From Atriophallophorus winterbourni (lineage: Eukaryota > Platyhelminthes > Trematoda > Plagiorchiida > Microphallidae), in NCBI GenBank assembly GCA_013407085.1, contig JACCGJ010000590.1, forward strand, positions 62,001 to 126,000: a stretch of DNA of 64,000 nt, given 5' to 3'. This document shows, one piece after another, positions 1 through 12,639 of this stretch. Both the position numbers and the translations under genes were made by a program. The notes beneath the pieces were generated by a model. The model was not told the origin of the DNA. It did no database searches and was given only the letters and a program-made list of their open reading frames with translations. Each line of letters opens with the position of its first letter. Position 1 is the first letter of the stretch.

Positions 1-1020
1 GATCACTCCGTATAATGTAGAAAATTTTACCAGATTCGTTACTTCTACAAACAAACCTTGTTCAAATTTGAAATATGTGACGTAAACTTGACCTCATTGC
101 TACTCGAATCATTCTAACACGGCGAAGCGTTAAATGAGATGCCTGCGGTTATTGACGCATGACAGCGAAAGCCGCAAGGAAGCCGTTGTGGCTCTAGTCG
201 TTCGCGAAACTTGTTTGAATGCATGTTCCATTCGAGGTGTAGGCACCTCATCCCAGTTTGTTTGTGATGAGTCTTCTATAGAACCCGTCATCCGGTGTGG
301 GCAGTAAAACTGGGTTCGGTGAGCCTTGAAAGAGTGGATAAGTAGTAAACGTAGTAACCATTTAAGCCCCACCATTTCCCATTTTTATTACTTTACTTTT
401 CATGGTTGTATGGCAGTTAATCATTCGGTACATGCTACCGGTGTAGTCTCTGCGACAATAATTGAGAATGGTTCTAATATTGCTGATTTGAGGTGTGATG
501 GAATTACATGCAACTACGGATTTGTTGTTGATATTGTTTTGTTTACCTCTGGTTGGTGGCTATAAACAACCCATTAGCAAGAAGCACTCGACTTATCAAT
601 ATTAAGGGGTTTCGGTATTTCTTTGGGTTGACAGATTTCACCCAAGAATTAATTGGAAGTCTCTAATAGAACTGGTCTTTTATACCTCCCGATAGCCCAG
701 ATCACATTAACTCGAGAAACGCTTTATTTATATTTATAGCACTGCATCTTTAAATTAAGAGATTCTGGTTTCGATGTTATATTGTGGTGTGCGGCTGATA
801 AAAGCAAATAATCCGAATTTCTCTGCATATCAGAGAGTACACCGTGTACCATCGATCATATTCAGGTTCCCAATGAATAAAATCAACCTTTTTTCTTATT
901 TATCATTCAGTCCTGTTGATGCTCCTCAGATGTATGAAAGGTTTCCTCCAGTATTCGCTGACATAAGTCAAGCGAATAAGCTTTTGCGAATCATAAATTT
1001 ATCGGCTCTGAGTGTTTTTT
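1..1020. other. Unassigned DNA with a partial Rep-C-like repeat
   Basis: I recognise no gene here. Around 239-325 there is a diverged stretch resembling the Rep-C dispersed repeat, including the phrases CCGTCATCCGGTG and TTCGGTGAGCCTTGAAA that recur near 17.7 and 59.8 kb. The short open frames have no family resemblance or paired splice sites. Confidence 0.5.
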
Positions 1021-1200
1021 GAATTGAATTGTTACTTGATAATACAAGTATACTCATTAGTAAAAGCGACAAAATTTTCTGGATTTTGTTTGAAACAGTT
1101 TTAAGCAGTTGTCAAATTTGGTCTGTTTCAAACAAAATCCACAAAAGTTTGTCGCTTTTACGAATGAGTATACTTGTATTATCAAGTAACAATTCAATTC
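1021..1200. repeat. 180-bp near-perfect inverted repeat (hairpin, foldback element)
   Basis: Bases 1021-1098 are the reverse complement of 1123-1200 with three mismatches in 78 positions. A 24-base loop at 1099-1122 separates the arms. The tips read GAATTGAATTG and CAATTCAATTC. No open frame or RNA gene family explains it. It may be a small foldback or MITE-like element. A transcript across it would form one long RNA stem. Confidence 0.9.
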
Positions 1201-2226
1201 ATGTTTATCTATTAATGTACCTATGATAATATATTGTAAGCAGAAAATTAGTGAGGGCAGAGAATCAATGGAACCAAACCTGCTTTGTCCCGGAACCATT
1301 TTAAACCATTCACCGTATTCCATTGTGATTGTCTTGCAAAACTTCGCTTGAGCTAATGGCTTCTAACTCTTTCATCCGTATGGACCTGATCAAATAATGA
1401 GCTCCCACTTTTAGAGGATCACATCCACCTTGCTCAAGAGCATAGGGCACATTACATTCAAAAACATATCCATAAGTGTGGTTGGTTGAACGAGATAATC
1501 ATGCGATTGACATCTTGAGTACTTGTGCGATTGCTGGTTTTTCTAAAAGTGTGTTGATTTCTTTAAACCTTGAAATGTAATAATCAAGATCCAACAATCC
1601 ATTTGTGACAATATTGAATTTAGCTTGAAAATAACCATATGCTATTACGTATTCGCTCAATCAAAAAAATTCAAAAACGTCAATAATCACGTGTAATGCA
1701 GCGTTGCATGCTGTTACCTGTTTCTTGGATTCTGCACAGACAGTCATGACTGGCGCAGGTTGTGATCTTTGGTTACAGACTGTTTCAATCCTACCTTGAC
1801 CATGTGCATAATCATTAGTCCAGCTAATCCTCGCTTTGCATCTGTGTTCGACTCACCCAAAGTAGCATTGTATGCATATAAAACTCTACGTTTGTTTGGA
1901 TAAACTAATATTTGTCAAGCCACTTCTAATTTGGGTTAAAATGTGTTTTAAAATGTCTCATAAATATCGATGTTGACGTTTATCGTACGTGATAGTAATA
2001 TTCAGCTTGCCCACAACTCATCTTGAAATGTGATGTCGCAACAATGTTAGCTTGTTTTTACATGGTGCTTGTGCCCTGCTTACTTTTCTTGTCAGTTCTA
2101 CCCTAAATGTGGTCGTCATTCAACACCAAAATGCTCCACTTGTAATGATTCTATTTATATCAACATTTTTTGGTACCGACTTCATTTCGTAACCGTTGAT
2201 TAAATCCGCATCATGCTGGCCTGCAG
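1201..2226. other. Unassigned DNA upstream of the first recognised exon
   Basis: I see no exon with convincing splice sites. It is probably intron of the gene whose last two exons follow. Nothing else is identifiable. Confidence 0.35.
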
Positions 2227-2503
2227 CTGACCCAATCAAAGAACAACGTGAACACGCTAGAACAGACGACAAAAAAGCTGAATTGTGACAGCACACCACC
2301 GATCCCTCATACGCCATCGTCAGCACATAGTCAAGCAGCTCAAGGTGAAAGATCTGAATACAAATCACCGGCATCTGGGGCGGCGCAAAAGTATGTGAGC
2401 AGTGCAGATGAAACCAGCGATACTTGTTCCACATTTTCTTCGGTTGCACTATCTCGCCGGAAGCATCGAAAACAATATGCCAAACCTAGATGGCCAATCA
2501 TCG
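2227..2503 (+). CDS. Unrecognised gene, penultimate coding exon
   Basis: This 277-bp exon enters in phase 0 and leaves in phase 1. The frame is open throughout and is closed by a TGA upstream at 2197-2199. The pyrimidine tract before the acceptor is weak. The product is hydrophilic: Ser/Thr/Pro-rich, then a basic cluster near the end. Confidence 0.62.
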
Positions 2504-3324
2504 GTAGGAAATTTTTATGGTGTGCTCGAAAAATAATTTTTACTCAAAATGAAAAAAGCGTTGGATGATGATTGACCTTCCGAAGGTCAAACCTAAGGCT
2601 TATAATTCTTATTTAAACATTGCGCTTAAATCTCGTCAGTATTTTCTTAGACTCATGGCTGCGTTCAGTAATTGTGTTTCAGCCAATTCACGACAAATGC
2701 ATAACAGCACCAAAATTAATTATTACAGAAATCCTTCTCACATTTTAGTTGTTTCGTTTCGCTGAATTGTGATTCCATTGGTCACAGAATTGTGCGGTGC
2801 TAAGGTGATTGTAGCGACTTTCGAAGACCAATATAGTACTAATGAGTAGACAAATAACATAAAAGTCTAACACCGAAACAATTTCGAAAATGGGCTAATT
2901 TGAAATCAATATGGCGTACAACATTCGGTTTTTCAGATAAGGGACCAAACATGATTTTAATTCGAGCAAAGCGCAGAACGTATCCACTTAGGGTCAAGAT
3001 TTTGTACACCTTAGCCACTTCAGTAATTCCTAACACATTCACTCCGCGCAACTAATCAATGAGATATATTTTACGGGTCGTCATCGATTAATCGCTTGTT
3101 TTCAATGCCTTTCAGTCTCGCCATCACTCGCAAATCGCCCTCCTGTGAAAGAAATGGTCGCAAGACTCGGCGAGCGTCTGGTCGATGATCCTCCTAAACA
3201 CTTCCCCAGATTGACGCAAAAGGAACTGGATGAAATCTGCGGGCAACAAAGCAAATGTTCTCGAGATGCTTCCCCGTCCGTCGGTAGACCAGTGGGAACC
3301 CCGGTCGCTTCTCAGCTCTACTAA
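2227..3324 (+). CDS. 3' end of an unrecognised spliced gene (last two coding exons)
   Basis: Two exons, 2227-2503 and 3116-3324, join in phase. The first follows a CTGCAG acceptor and ends ATCATCG before GTAGGA. The second follows a TTTCAG acceptor and ends at a TAA. The split codon G|TC gives Val. Together they encode about 161 residues: a Ser/Thr/Pro-rich stretch, a basic patch (SRRKHRKQYAKPRW), then a charged tail with VKEMVARLGERL and ending ASQLY. This looks like a cytoplasmic C-terminal tail. I do not recognise the family, and the rest of the gene lies upstream, possibly outside the window. The matched splice phase, the stop codon and the absence of repeats favour a real gene. Confidence 0.65.
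3116..3324 (+). CDS. Unrecognised gene, last coding exon
   Basis: The exon follows a good acceptor (GCCTTTCAG). It codes for 68 residues after the shared codon and ends with TAA at 3322-3324. It contains a charged helix-like stretch (KEMVARLGERLVDD) and a Ser/Pro-rich end. Confidence 0.65.
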
Positions 3325-4794
3325 CTTGCATTCGTTGTGCGACCAGTTAGTTCATCAAGGCTATTTTTCTACTGCACGAATCTGGTAGAAACACTTTTCC
3401 CGAGCACAAGTGCCTTTCGCGTTTCGGACCAGTTTAACCAACGATGTTTCGTTTCTTGTTTCCTAAAAACTGTAAATAAATTTACACTGACAACAGACGA
3501 TGCAAGTAGCCTCTTCCATATTGATCTGATCCGAAGAAATCTAGTGAAGAAATCGAGGTTTGTTTGAAGTTGACCTTAAATGACGTTGGATAAATGAGAT
3601 GATGCGTTTTATTGAGAAACAAAATAGTATCACACTGTAAACAGCCATGTCGACAAACTAGTGACCTCACTTGCTACTGTGCATACTAGCGGAAGTTGTG
3701 ATACGCACAAGCTAAATCAGTCCTCAAACCTGATAGCTGAATTAAAAAATCTCTAACGACCCAGCACTTTACAAACACCACATTCAACTCGAACTGTTTC
3801 ATGTCATGCGGTTCCTAGACGTACTATCTTTACCTGATGAGCGCAAACAGCACGAAACCGGTAGTGGGGTGTGTGATGAGAATGCAAGATTTTCTATCAA
3901 GCTCATGGGTGTAACCCATGTATATTTGTGGGCGTATGTGATTGAACAGGTTGACCATGCCTGCCTTAACTAAGAACGACTTCAAAGTTAGTACTTTGTC
4001 TACCATTTCTCCAATGTTCCAAGACATGTCGATCCTAATCATACTGCCCCTACCTGATTCGCACATGGACTAAATGTATACAAATACGTTTTTTTCTAAA
4101 AAGCTATCGTCCTGAATGTAGATATACCATCCAAATCTTTACAGAGAATTCCAGTGTTCTACGGCTACTATAGGCCATTGATGTTCATTTTTAAACTTCG
4201 TGTTGTTGATCTACTTTAACCCTGTCAACTGAATATCCTTTCAATGCACATCATGTACAACTATGTACCGTTCGCGTAGCGAAATTCGTCTAAACTATGT
4301 GAAATTACAGCATAAAAGAAAGTATTGCGATGACCGGGATTTCAGCATCGGAAGAATAATACAATTGTCTGTAGACCAAGTTAAACTTGAAAACCAATGT
4401 TACTGAAATGGCCGGAGCCAATGTTTAGATGACCATCAATTCAATTGAATTGAGCAGTTTATCTAGTGTTAACATCACATGAACTCACACACCGCAGTGC
4501 TTGCTGGTCGTTTACAATTACTGGATCGAGGAAGTTTACCATATACTCAATACTTACCGAACCCAATTTTACTGCCTCCTCTTGATGTCAAAACAACCCA
4601 GAAGCCGCTTGTCATTATTAAGTGCACGGTTTTCGAGATAACTTGTCATCAGAATTATCGGTCTAGTTCTATGTTTCAACAAAAACCCCATTTCGACAAA
4701 GATTTAAGGAAGTAAACAGGATGAATTATAACTGGTGAAAAAGGCTCGCGAAGGGAATACTAGTAAATAAATGATCATTTGTATCCAAGATTCA
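3325..4794. other. 3' flank and repeat-derived DNA
   Basis: I see no gene. About 3836-4072 has phrases shared with other repeats in the window (for example AGCACGAAACCGGTAGTGGGG, also seen diverged near 51.2 kb). An 18-bp perfect palindrome of the TCAATTGA type sits at 4436-4453 and shares its motif with the tips of the 1021-1200 hairpin. Confidence 0.4.
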
Positions 4795-4929
4795 AGAATT
4801 TATGGTATAAACAAAGCTCGTAGCTGTACAACACCACAGGATATTCGTATGACGACAATATATATACACACATATATAATATAATATATTATATATATAT
4901 ATAGATATATAATAGAGAGAATATATATG

Positions 4930-4963
<34 letters not shown>

Positions 4964-5442
4964 ATAGATAATATATATATATAGAATATATTATATATAT
5001 CTCTATATCTAAATTGAGTCTAGCAAGATTGACAGTTTCGTAGTTAGAAAAAATGTCATGTTGTCGCGGTATGATGGAACAAATATTCGTTTGGATAAAG
5101 ATCATGTTATATAAACGGTATGTAGGGTGGAATTACTACGCATAAATATATCCAATTTGTTCCTCAAAATTCTTTCATTAGATGATTGTACATCTGACGG
5201 TAGGGAGTTCCATAAGAAACAAACGCGTACCGAATATAAGAACCAACAGCATTTCCGGTGGGAATATGGAATATAAAATGCCAGTGGGTGAGTACGTGTG
5301 GCATGGCTTAACCGGAGGCGAAATAGATGCCTCAAAGTTTATTATTTTATAAGTTAGGGTTAGATCAAATCGAACCCGTCTGTGAGGCAGTGTATCCAAA
5401 TTAAGATGAACCAGTCGATCCTTATATGGTATCCATTTCCGT
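4795..5442 (-). mobile_element. CR1-like LINE, 3'-end fragment (minus strand) with an internal AT microsatellite
   Basis: The minus strand encodes a LINE C-terminal tail (RRVRFDLTLTYKI; SVRVCFLWNSLPSDV in another frame) and a 3' end that matches, in reverse, the end of the plus-strand LINE at 26.9-27.5 kb. It is 5'-truncated and frameshifted. An (AT)n tract at about 4857-5015 has expanded inside its 3' untranslated part. Confidence 0.75.
4857..5015. repeat. Imperfect (AT)n microsatellite
   Basis: About 160 bases of almost pure A/T in TATATA runs, interrupted by AGATA and GAGAG. It lies inside the LINE fragment above. Confidence 0.9.
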
Positions 5443-7029
5443 CACACACACACACACACCCACTATCAGTTTCGCGCTGTTTGCACTTATCATGTAGGGC
5501 CAGTACGATCGAGATCAGCGTGCCTACGCAGTTTTGTCTACCGTTTAACCAAACCACCACATTGGATGGATGGCGTATGGGATTGGCATTGAGCACCTGA
5601 ACACATGCGGTGAAGTGTGTCGAAAAGAATTCAACGATACATTCGTGAGCAATGGGTTAATTTTCCCCAGAGGCGCATTCTATTATTGATTTTCCACTCT
5701 CGGCCCTCATCCAATTGAGACAACAGGTCCAGTTTCTGTGATTAATAAGACTAAAAACAATTGCAATCATAATAATAATAATAATCGAATCTTGTTAAAC
5801 CGGATTGACACTGTGAAATTTCATTTGAACGATACACCCAATGGATCGAAACCCGCCGATCAAATCTACAGATATGACCAGTTATTTGGTTTGGTCGCGT
5901 CCCCCACACTTTACAACTGCTCTTGCCGAGTGCTTTCAAATTTCATTCTCATGGCAATGACTAATCGATCTGTTCCAAACATTTTCCGTTACACTTCTCT
6001 AAACAGGTTTTCAAATTTTTATCCATGTCAGGTGAAGACAGTGAGATTCTATTCAGTAAGGTGTGACACAGTAATAAAGCGGTAAAACAATATACCATAC
6101 CTCGAGGCCGTTTTTAAACATGTTTAACATAGCCTTGTGCAGACCGAACAACGGATCATTATTTAAGCGAGCACATTCCAGGCAAGCACTATAGTACGTA
6201 TTAAAGATCCTTCGTAAACATCGGCCAAATGCATGAAACCTTTCATTACGAACGCGATTGAGCAACAATACGAGCCAATCACTCGCGAACATTTCTTCTC
6301 TCCAGAGGACAGCATTACCCGAAGCCTGTTCACTGTGTCAAAATCACGGCCACTGAGACAAATCTAATGGAATTGTGCATCGATTCGTGAACGCACATTG
6401 CAAAGAATTTGTCAATGGCATGCAAATGATCATATGATGCCAAATAGACGATAAAAAATCCCGAAAATTATCACGTGTACGGCTTGATGATGGAAGAATC
6501 TATGCAAATCCAAATGGCAATTTCAGTTGAAGCGAAACAACGGCATTGAACACAACCGAAGATGTTCCAACAAACTGATAGGGAACCAGCAATAATTTTT
6601 GCACTAACTGTTTTATACTTATTTAAAGTATCAGGTGAGCCATAGTACAAGCCAATAATCAAATACTTGTGCCACAACAATGTACAATAATTATTGGGAT
6701 GAAAAATTCCTAGTTCAAACAAAGACTGTTAAAACACTTTCCAGTATATACACTGTAACACGAGCGTTTGCCGACAGGTTTAGCAGCCGACTGAAAAATA
6801 CGTTTTTCACAATGACGAAGTAACGTTGGGATTCAATGGTTACACCAATTATCCTTCGGTTCTAGCAATCAATGCTATTTGCTTTTCGGAAACGTGAAGA
6901 ACTAATGTACTTTGTTGTTCTCATCCCCCGCACTTATCCTCATCATAATAGCAATCGCATTTTTTTCCGTGAAGTTCCAATGATGCGCACTAGCCTATGA
7001 CTCATTTCGTCTCTACAAATTTTCGACAT
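5443..7029. other. Unassigned DNA
   Basis: A short (CA)n run lies at about 5443-5459. Otherwise I recognise no gene, RNA or named repeat. Confidence 0.4.
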
Positions 7030-9290
7030 TCCAAGCGCCATCTAGCTACCTGCGATCCCCGTCACAACGTACTTGGGCACAGCTTGACTATATCGCGATA
7101 AGCTATAGGTGGCGAGTTAGTGTCAAACACTGCATATCTTATTAGAGTACCCGCGTAGATTCTGATCACGCTTTAGTATGCGCAACAATCAACCTTCAAT
7201 TCGGAGGTAAATTCAAACTAAAACGTCCCAAACTAGACGCAAACGCTTTATTGCTGCCTGAAGTAAAAGCGAGATTTAGGGATACCCTATCGGTTCCCCT
7301 TTCAAAAAATCGGCCGGTCGAGGTGGATCGTTATTGGCACTAATTTAAGCAAGCACTCTATGACTCTGCTACGGGATGCTGCAAAGTCACTCGTCAACCG
7401 TCACACCGCTGGATCTCTGCTGAGTCCCTCATCCTACGCGAACAGCACCGTGACTTACCGAGTGGTTTAAAGTATGAAGACGATTGGAAGTGTCTTAGAC
7501 TACTAATCAAAGATAGTCTGAGGCGTGACCGTGAGATTTGGTGGAAAGAACGCGCTTCGGAGATGGAAAGAGCATCAGCCACATGCGAAGACTTTACCAA
7601 TTGATTCGTGCCTGTGGCCCTAAGCCGCAAGGCCTGAGTGAAACCATCCTCGAGGATGATGGCTCGCGCACAACGAGCCTTCATAGACGCTTGGAAATAT
7701 GAAGAGAATATTTCTCTCAGCAGTTTAATCAGCACCGTCCTTCAGACACAGCCGACATCTCTCAATCCACTTTTTAGTGGACCGTGTCGATAGCCCCGCC
7801 CAGTGTCGAAGAAATACAAAGAGAGATCCCGGTATTCTTCAAGGAAGGAGGCGAGGCAGACGTAGCAGAATTTCGCGAGCTGTTCTCAAAGGTTTGGGTG
7901 GATGAGAGGGTACCTGCCTCCTGGGGTGAATCGCTAGTAATACCGGTCCATAAAAAGGAGCACGGAACGAATGCTGCAACTAACGCGGAATTTCGCTTAT
8001 TCCGGTGGTAGCTAAGATATTGGTCGCCATCCTCCTTCGCAGACTTACCCCGATTCGAGAGGGCAGTTCTCGCGAAGAGCAAGCTGGCTTTCGACCAGGG
8101 AGCGGATGTGTAGAGCAGATGTTCGCTCTGCGATAGTTGCAAGAACACCGTCACCTGTATCAGCGACCTACCATTGTGGTGTTTCTGGATATTAGAGCCG
8201 CCTTTGACTCGGTTGACAGATCCGCCCTATGGAACTGTTTACTTCGCAATGGAATCCCATCGAAGTATGTCGCTATCCTAAAGGACTTATACGTTCACTC
8301 GATAGGGAGGTTAAGGGCGTACGATAGCCTTTCAATGCCATTCACCACTACTACGGGTGTAAGACAAGACTGTCCAATCTCCCCGTTCTTATTCAATTTC
8401 GCCATCGAGGACGTCCTCCGGAGTGCTCTCAGTAGTTTCTCCACGGGTGGCGGGTTATGGACCTGGACTAGGCTGATGATATTGCCCTACTGGGCGAAGA
8501 CCCAACATTTATCAAACAAGCCTTGGATATGATGGCAATGGAGGTATCTAAGTATGGGCTCTTCTTTTCGCCAAGCAATTGTAAAGTGCTCCTTCAGGAC
8601 GGGTCTGGTGAACTTCCAAATTTTGCTATAAATGATCTGATTCTCGATCATGTTGAGCAGTTCAAATACCTAGGAAGTCTGGTGGTTGCTTTGGGTCGGA
8701 TAGAGAAGGAAATCACGTTCAGAATTGCTAAGGCCAGACTGGCATTCACTAAACTTAAGTGCCTCTGGAAGAGACGTGATTTGAGCTTGGGTCTGAAAGG
8801 AAGGATATATTCCACCTCGGTAAGGACAGTATTGCTATACGGGAGTGAATTTTGGACATTTTGCACAGAAGATGTTGAGAGACTTGAGGTCTTCGACCAA
8901 CGATGTCTGCGAAGAATTGCTCACGTACGGTGGCAACCCCACGTTTGCAACTCTGAGGTCAGGCGCCGCGTTTTAGAAAGCAACGGCACTAGCCTTCAGA
9001 CAGCCATTAACCGACGTCGTCTCCGCTGATTGAGGCACGTCCTGCGCATGAAACCCGAACGGTTACCACGCCGAGCGCTTTAAGCTTCAACTGGTACAGA
9101 CTGGAAAAATTGACTGATGGTCAGCCACTGACTTGGAAGAGTGGCTTGAAAAGCTCACTTCTGGTTTAACCATGGTTGGACGAGCACACTTGCCTGGATG
9201 GGGTGCAAGAGAAGGTGAGAGTGTATGGCTCGTCACATTGGCAATGAACCGGCATCAATGGAAAGAGTGCATCATCTCTATTATTCCCTG
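7030..9290 (+). mobile_element. RTE/SR2-type LINE, degenerate
   Basis: Fragments read in order on the plus strand: the end of an AP-endonuclease domain (about 7040-7230, with STRVDSDHALVCATI), then reverse transcriptase from about 7880 (VDERVPASWGESLVIPVHK, EEQAGFRPG, TIVVFLDIRAAFDSVDR, GVRQDCPISPFLFNFAIED), then the RTE-typical tail (YGSEFWTF, QRCLRRIAHVRW) to about 9050. Several stops and frameshifts break it. The catalytic YADD box is mutated: its Tyr codon is TAG at 8469-8471. No intact open frame remains. Confidence 0.9.
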
Positions 9291-10256
9291 ACATTTTCAT
9301 GTAGGTCCAAAATTATATTGAAAAACAAAAAAAATTCAAGAAATGACGTGTAAATGGACAAAAATTATCCACTGTTCTTTTCTCACCGTTTCTACCCGAT
9401 TTGTACCCCTACCCGCTTTGTATATTTCATTTTTTCTGTTGAACGGCAGAATATCTGTATCAGATTGTAAATATATATATATATATATTGCTAGATGTGA
9501 ACCGTTATTTGCAATTGCAACACGATCGTGCACAAGGCATCAGTGAGGGTAACCCATTGGATCACTGTACCGAGCGGGACATTAATGTATTGGATCGCAT
9601 ACGTTTTACAAGCAGATGGAAGCAAATAAGCTGTCGTTTTCAGGTCAGTCAATACATTCGCAGCACCTGATTTTATACACCAATGTAGACGCCTAAACTT
9701 TGAGCTCCATCGTCACGGGTAACCAAGTTGCTAAATTCATTTCTCTAAACTATGTAGCAAGGGTTGTTACTACCAGATTACGTCCGAGTTTTCCGTTGTC
9801 GTTGTAATTGTATGCTGCTGTTTTATTAAAGATTAATAAAAAGCTTACCTTTTTTCTGGAGCTTTAATAGAGAGGCAACATGTACATGTTTAGCATTTTC
9901 GTTTTTCTAGCATTGACACTAAATCAATCTGGCCGAGCGAAATTTGCGGCTTTAAAACCCAAAAAAATCCCCACACCACAACCCTTATAAACTCTCTTTT
10001 CCATTACATACGCACATACACAATCCAGATATTTCGTATGCGTTTTACCGCATTATCGGCAAATAAAAATACTCAAATTAACGCTGCACAAAATTATTGC
10101 CAAGTTTGTCACAAGTATCCCAAGCAGACTGCAACTCAGTTAGGCATTTGTGCGTAAACGGGAGCTTTAGTATCATTAGGCATGTAACAGTCTCGATTTC
10201 ATTCCTGTTTATTCTTTAACCGGATGCAGAGAGGCTGTTCTGTAAGCAAGTAACAC
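9291..10256. other. Unassigned A/T-rich DNA
   Basis: A short (TA)n run lies near 9470-9488. No gene or known repeat was recognised. Confidence 0.4.
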
Positions 10257-10503
10257 AACTGCACGTATGTGCAGTCATACAGTACTTATGTGCTGTGCGG
10301 CTAACACCGTGCTAAATTAATTGGCCATCGGTGGTGAGCTGCATGCTGAAACAGGCTGGAGTCTCACTACCATTTCTACTTTCTATTCCCCCCTCATATA
10401 TGTATAAGGCTGGGCAACTTGACAGTATCTTAACCCACGTGCAGTCTCTGACTGTACGGCACTTTGCCTGGATCCGGCTTGTGTTTTCATACATACATAC
10501 AAC
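10257..10503 (+). repeat. Rep-A dispersed retroposon copy (plus)
   Basis: This is the most upstream Rep-A copy. The shared order of phrases is GTGCTGTGCGGCTAACACC, GAGCTGCATGCTGAAACA, TGGAGTCTCACTACCATTT, TGACAGTATCTTA, GCACTTTGCCTGGATC and a CATACATAC tail. At least twenty full or partial copies lie between here and 63.9 kb. Confidence 0.85.
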
Positions 10504-11607
10504 ACAACAGCCGACATGAGCGCGTCAACGATACATAAACTGACAGAATCCACCAACACTATGACAAAATCAAGCACACAAAGGAGAACGTATATGTAAA
10601 AAAATGTGAATCGGTTAGTATTAGCATTAATCATAATCATATCGAGTAATAAAAACGTTGGCCGTTACCGATCGGTGATAAATTAAAAGATCAGGTTGAA
10701 AGACGGGGAAAATTGTGGAAGGGAGGCTCTAGCTGATAAAATGATGCCGCGGTACAGCAGTCGTGTCATCAAACATCGACGGATTCATTGTGGTGGTGTA
10801 TTTGAATATCGCACGGAGGGACACGGATGAGTGTAGCACTGGAATCGGGAGAACGCGAGATCAAGGTGCATTGGGAAGGCTCATCAGACGAACCGCGGGC
10901 GGCTGAGTTCCTGCTGGGATCGTATTGAACCGATGGAACTGGAAGACAAATCAACGGAATGATGAATAACACAGTGAAGCTAGTAGTGGTTATGTAAACT
11001 AAACAAACGATAGCACAACATTGGAATCAGACAAAATCACGGTTTTGGATAGTCTGGTAAACTGGGTAGTTTAATATGTGTAGGCAGGACTAGCCAGCTG
11101 TTCAGAAAATCAACAGCGAAAAATGTCACAGGCCAACTACCACATAGTAGAACCTTGATAACATCTCGTCCAAAGTAAAGCAATTTATTTGACTCGTCTA
11201 TTGACATCGTGAACAGAATATTCCTAAGACCGGTGAATAACTTGTCAACATCCGACTATCAGTCAGTCGAATCTCGATTGGCGGTACTCGGTCATCAGCG
11301 TAAGAAGGGTGGGTTAGCTCCCGTGCGGACAAAATACTCGTCTCGTTATCATCAAGGGGAATTGAAAAACGGACTGCGCCGACAAGCAAGGTTATTAGTT
11401 AACGGCATGAGTCATCGAGGCTATGCCACGACTGTGCTGTACGGGTGCAGAGCGTGAACTCGAAGCAAGGGGCATATCAACCATCCCCGGGCAACGGACA
11501 GTTGTCAACTCCGCCTTACTGTAGATGCCGAATGATGTGGCCGTTAAAACTTTCGAGTAGAAGTTAGACACTAAGAAGGAGATTAACCTACCGGACTATG
11601 CTCTGCA
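10504..11607. other. Unassigned DNA
   Basis: Open frames of up to about 82 codons occur on both strands. None has a recognisable domain or splice context. Confidence 0.35.
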
Positions 11608-11885
11608 TGGATATGCGATCGTGTAGTACTTCTGTGCTGTGCAGTTAACACCGTGCTAAAACTAGCAGTCACCGGCGGTGAGCTGTATGCGAAAACCCGG
11701 TGGAGTCTCACAACTCTTTCTATTTGTAAGTGCGGAAGATGTGAGCGACACCTTACTTTGGCATTTCGATTTCTATTTTTTTTCTCATATCTGTCTAGAC
11801 CGGGGAACTTGACAGTATCTCAGCCGACGTGCAGTCTACCACTGTGAAGCATTCCGCTTAGATTAGGCTTGTGTTTACATACATA
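11608..11885 (+). repeat. Rep-A copy (plus), near full length
   Basis: It has the same phrase order as the copy at 10257-10503, with a short insertion between the head and the pyrimidine tract, and ends in TACATACATAC. Confidence 0.8.
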
Positions 11886-12639
11886 CAGCTAATCATTCGA
11901 CACCGCAATTGTGAAACGATCAAGGGTAGAAATTACTTGCAAAAGAATGTGTCAACATTTAACCATGGTAAGAACAAATAGTACGTGCTGATAGAATAAA
12001 CGTTGAAAGTCTTAAAAAACGGTCCAAGAACTTCTGGTCACTACGTCTATCCACGACACCCACGACAATACAAACTTCATGCGGTGATGAAACATATTCG
12101 AATTGTTTACTGCATAATCACACGACCAAATCAATACTGTGCCGTATACGATGAGATGGTGAGTGAAATCCAGTGATGATTTGTGTTGAAAAGTTTTCGA
12201 AATTAATCGATAAAGTGATCGAAGATTCCGTTCTCGAATCCGTTAGACTCTCAAGAACATTTGTCGATATAGGTTAGGCAAGGCATCGAAAATACTATCG
12301 CGTAATTTGAACATATAGAAAATAGCAGCACTTGCAACAATGGCACTGTTAACAAAAGTAGCACAAACGACCCAAAATTGACAATATAGCTGGGAAAACA
12401 CAACAGTAATATCAACGAGACTACAGATAATTAGCCGTGAAGTTCCCCGAGGATGACGAGCAATTCGACATGAGATGGCACGGCGAACGCTGAAACGAGC
12501 ATCGGACAACAATACGACCATACGCACATAACGAGACCGGAAAAAGCATCACAAACCATAGATAGACTGTGAGGTTGCCCAGGTCTAACCAGCTCTATAA
12601 GGGAAGAATGTCAGTTGGATTGCATCGTGCAATTGCGTG
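11886..12639. other. Unassigned DNA with one hydrophobic minus-strand open frame
   Basis: The minus-strand frame 12527-12243 (94 codons) has two hydrophobic stretches (LIICSLVDITVVF; SAIVASAAIFYMF). No family is recognised and no splice support is seen. It could be a decayed exon or chance. Confidence 0.25.

Noticed and set aside
4800..5105. 101-codon Ile/Tyr-rich minus-strand frame
   Set aside because: It is translation of the (AT)n microsatellite and LINE 3' UTR.
5443..5459. Short (CA)n run as a regulatory site
   Set aside because: A simple dinucleotide repeat at the edge of a LINE fragment, with no other signal.
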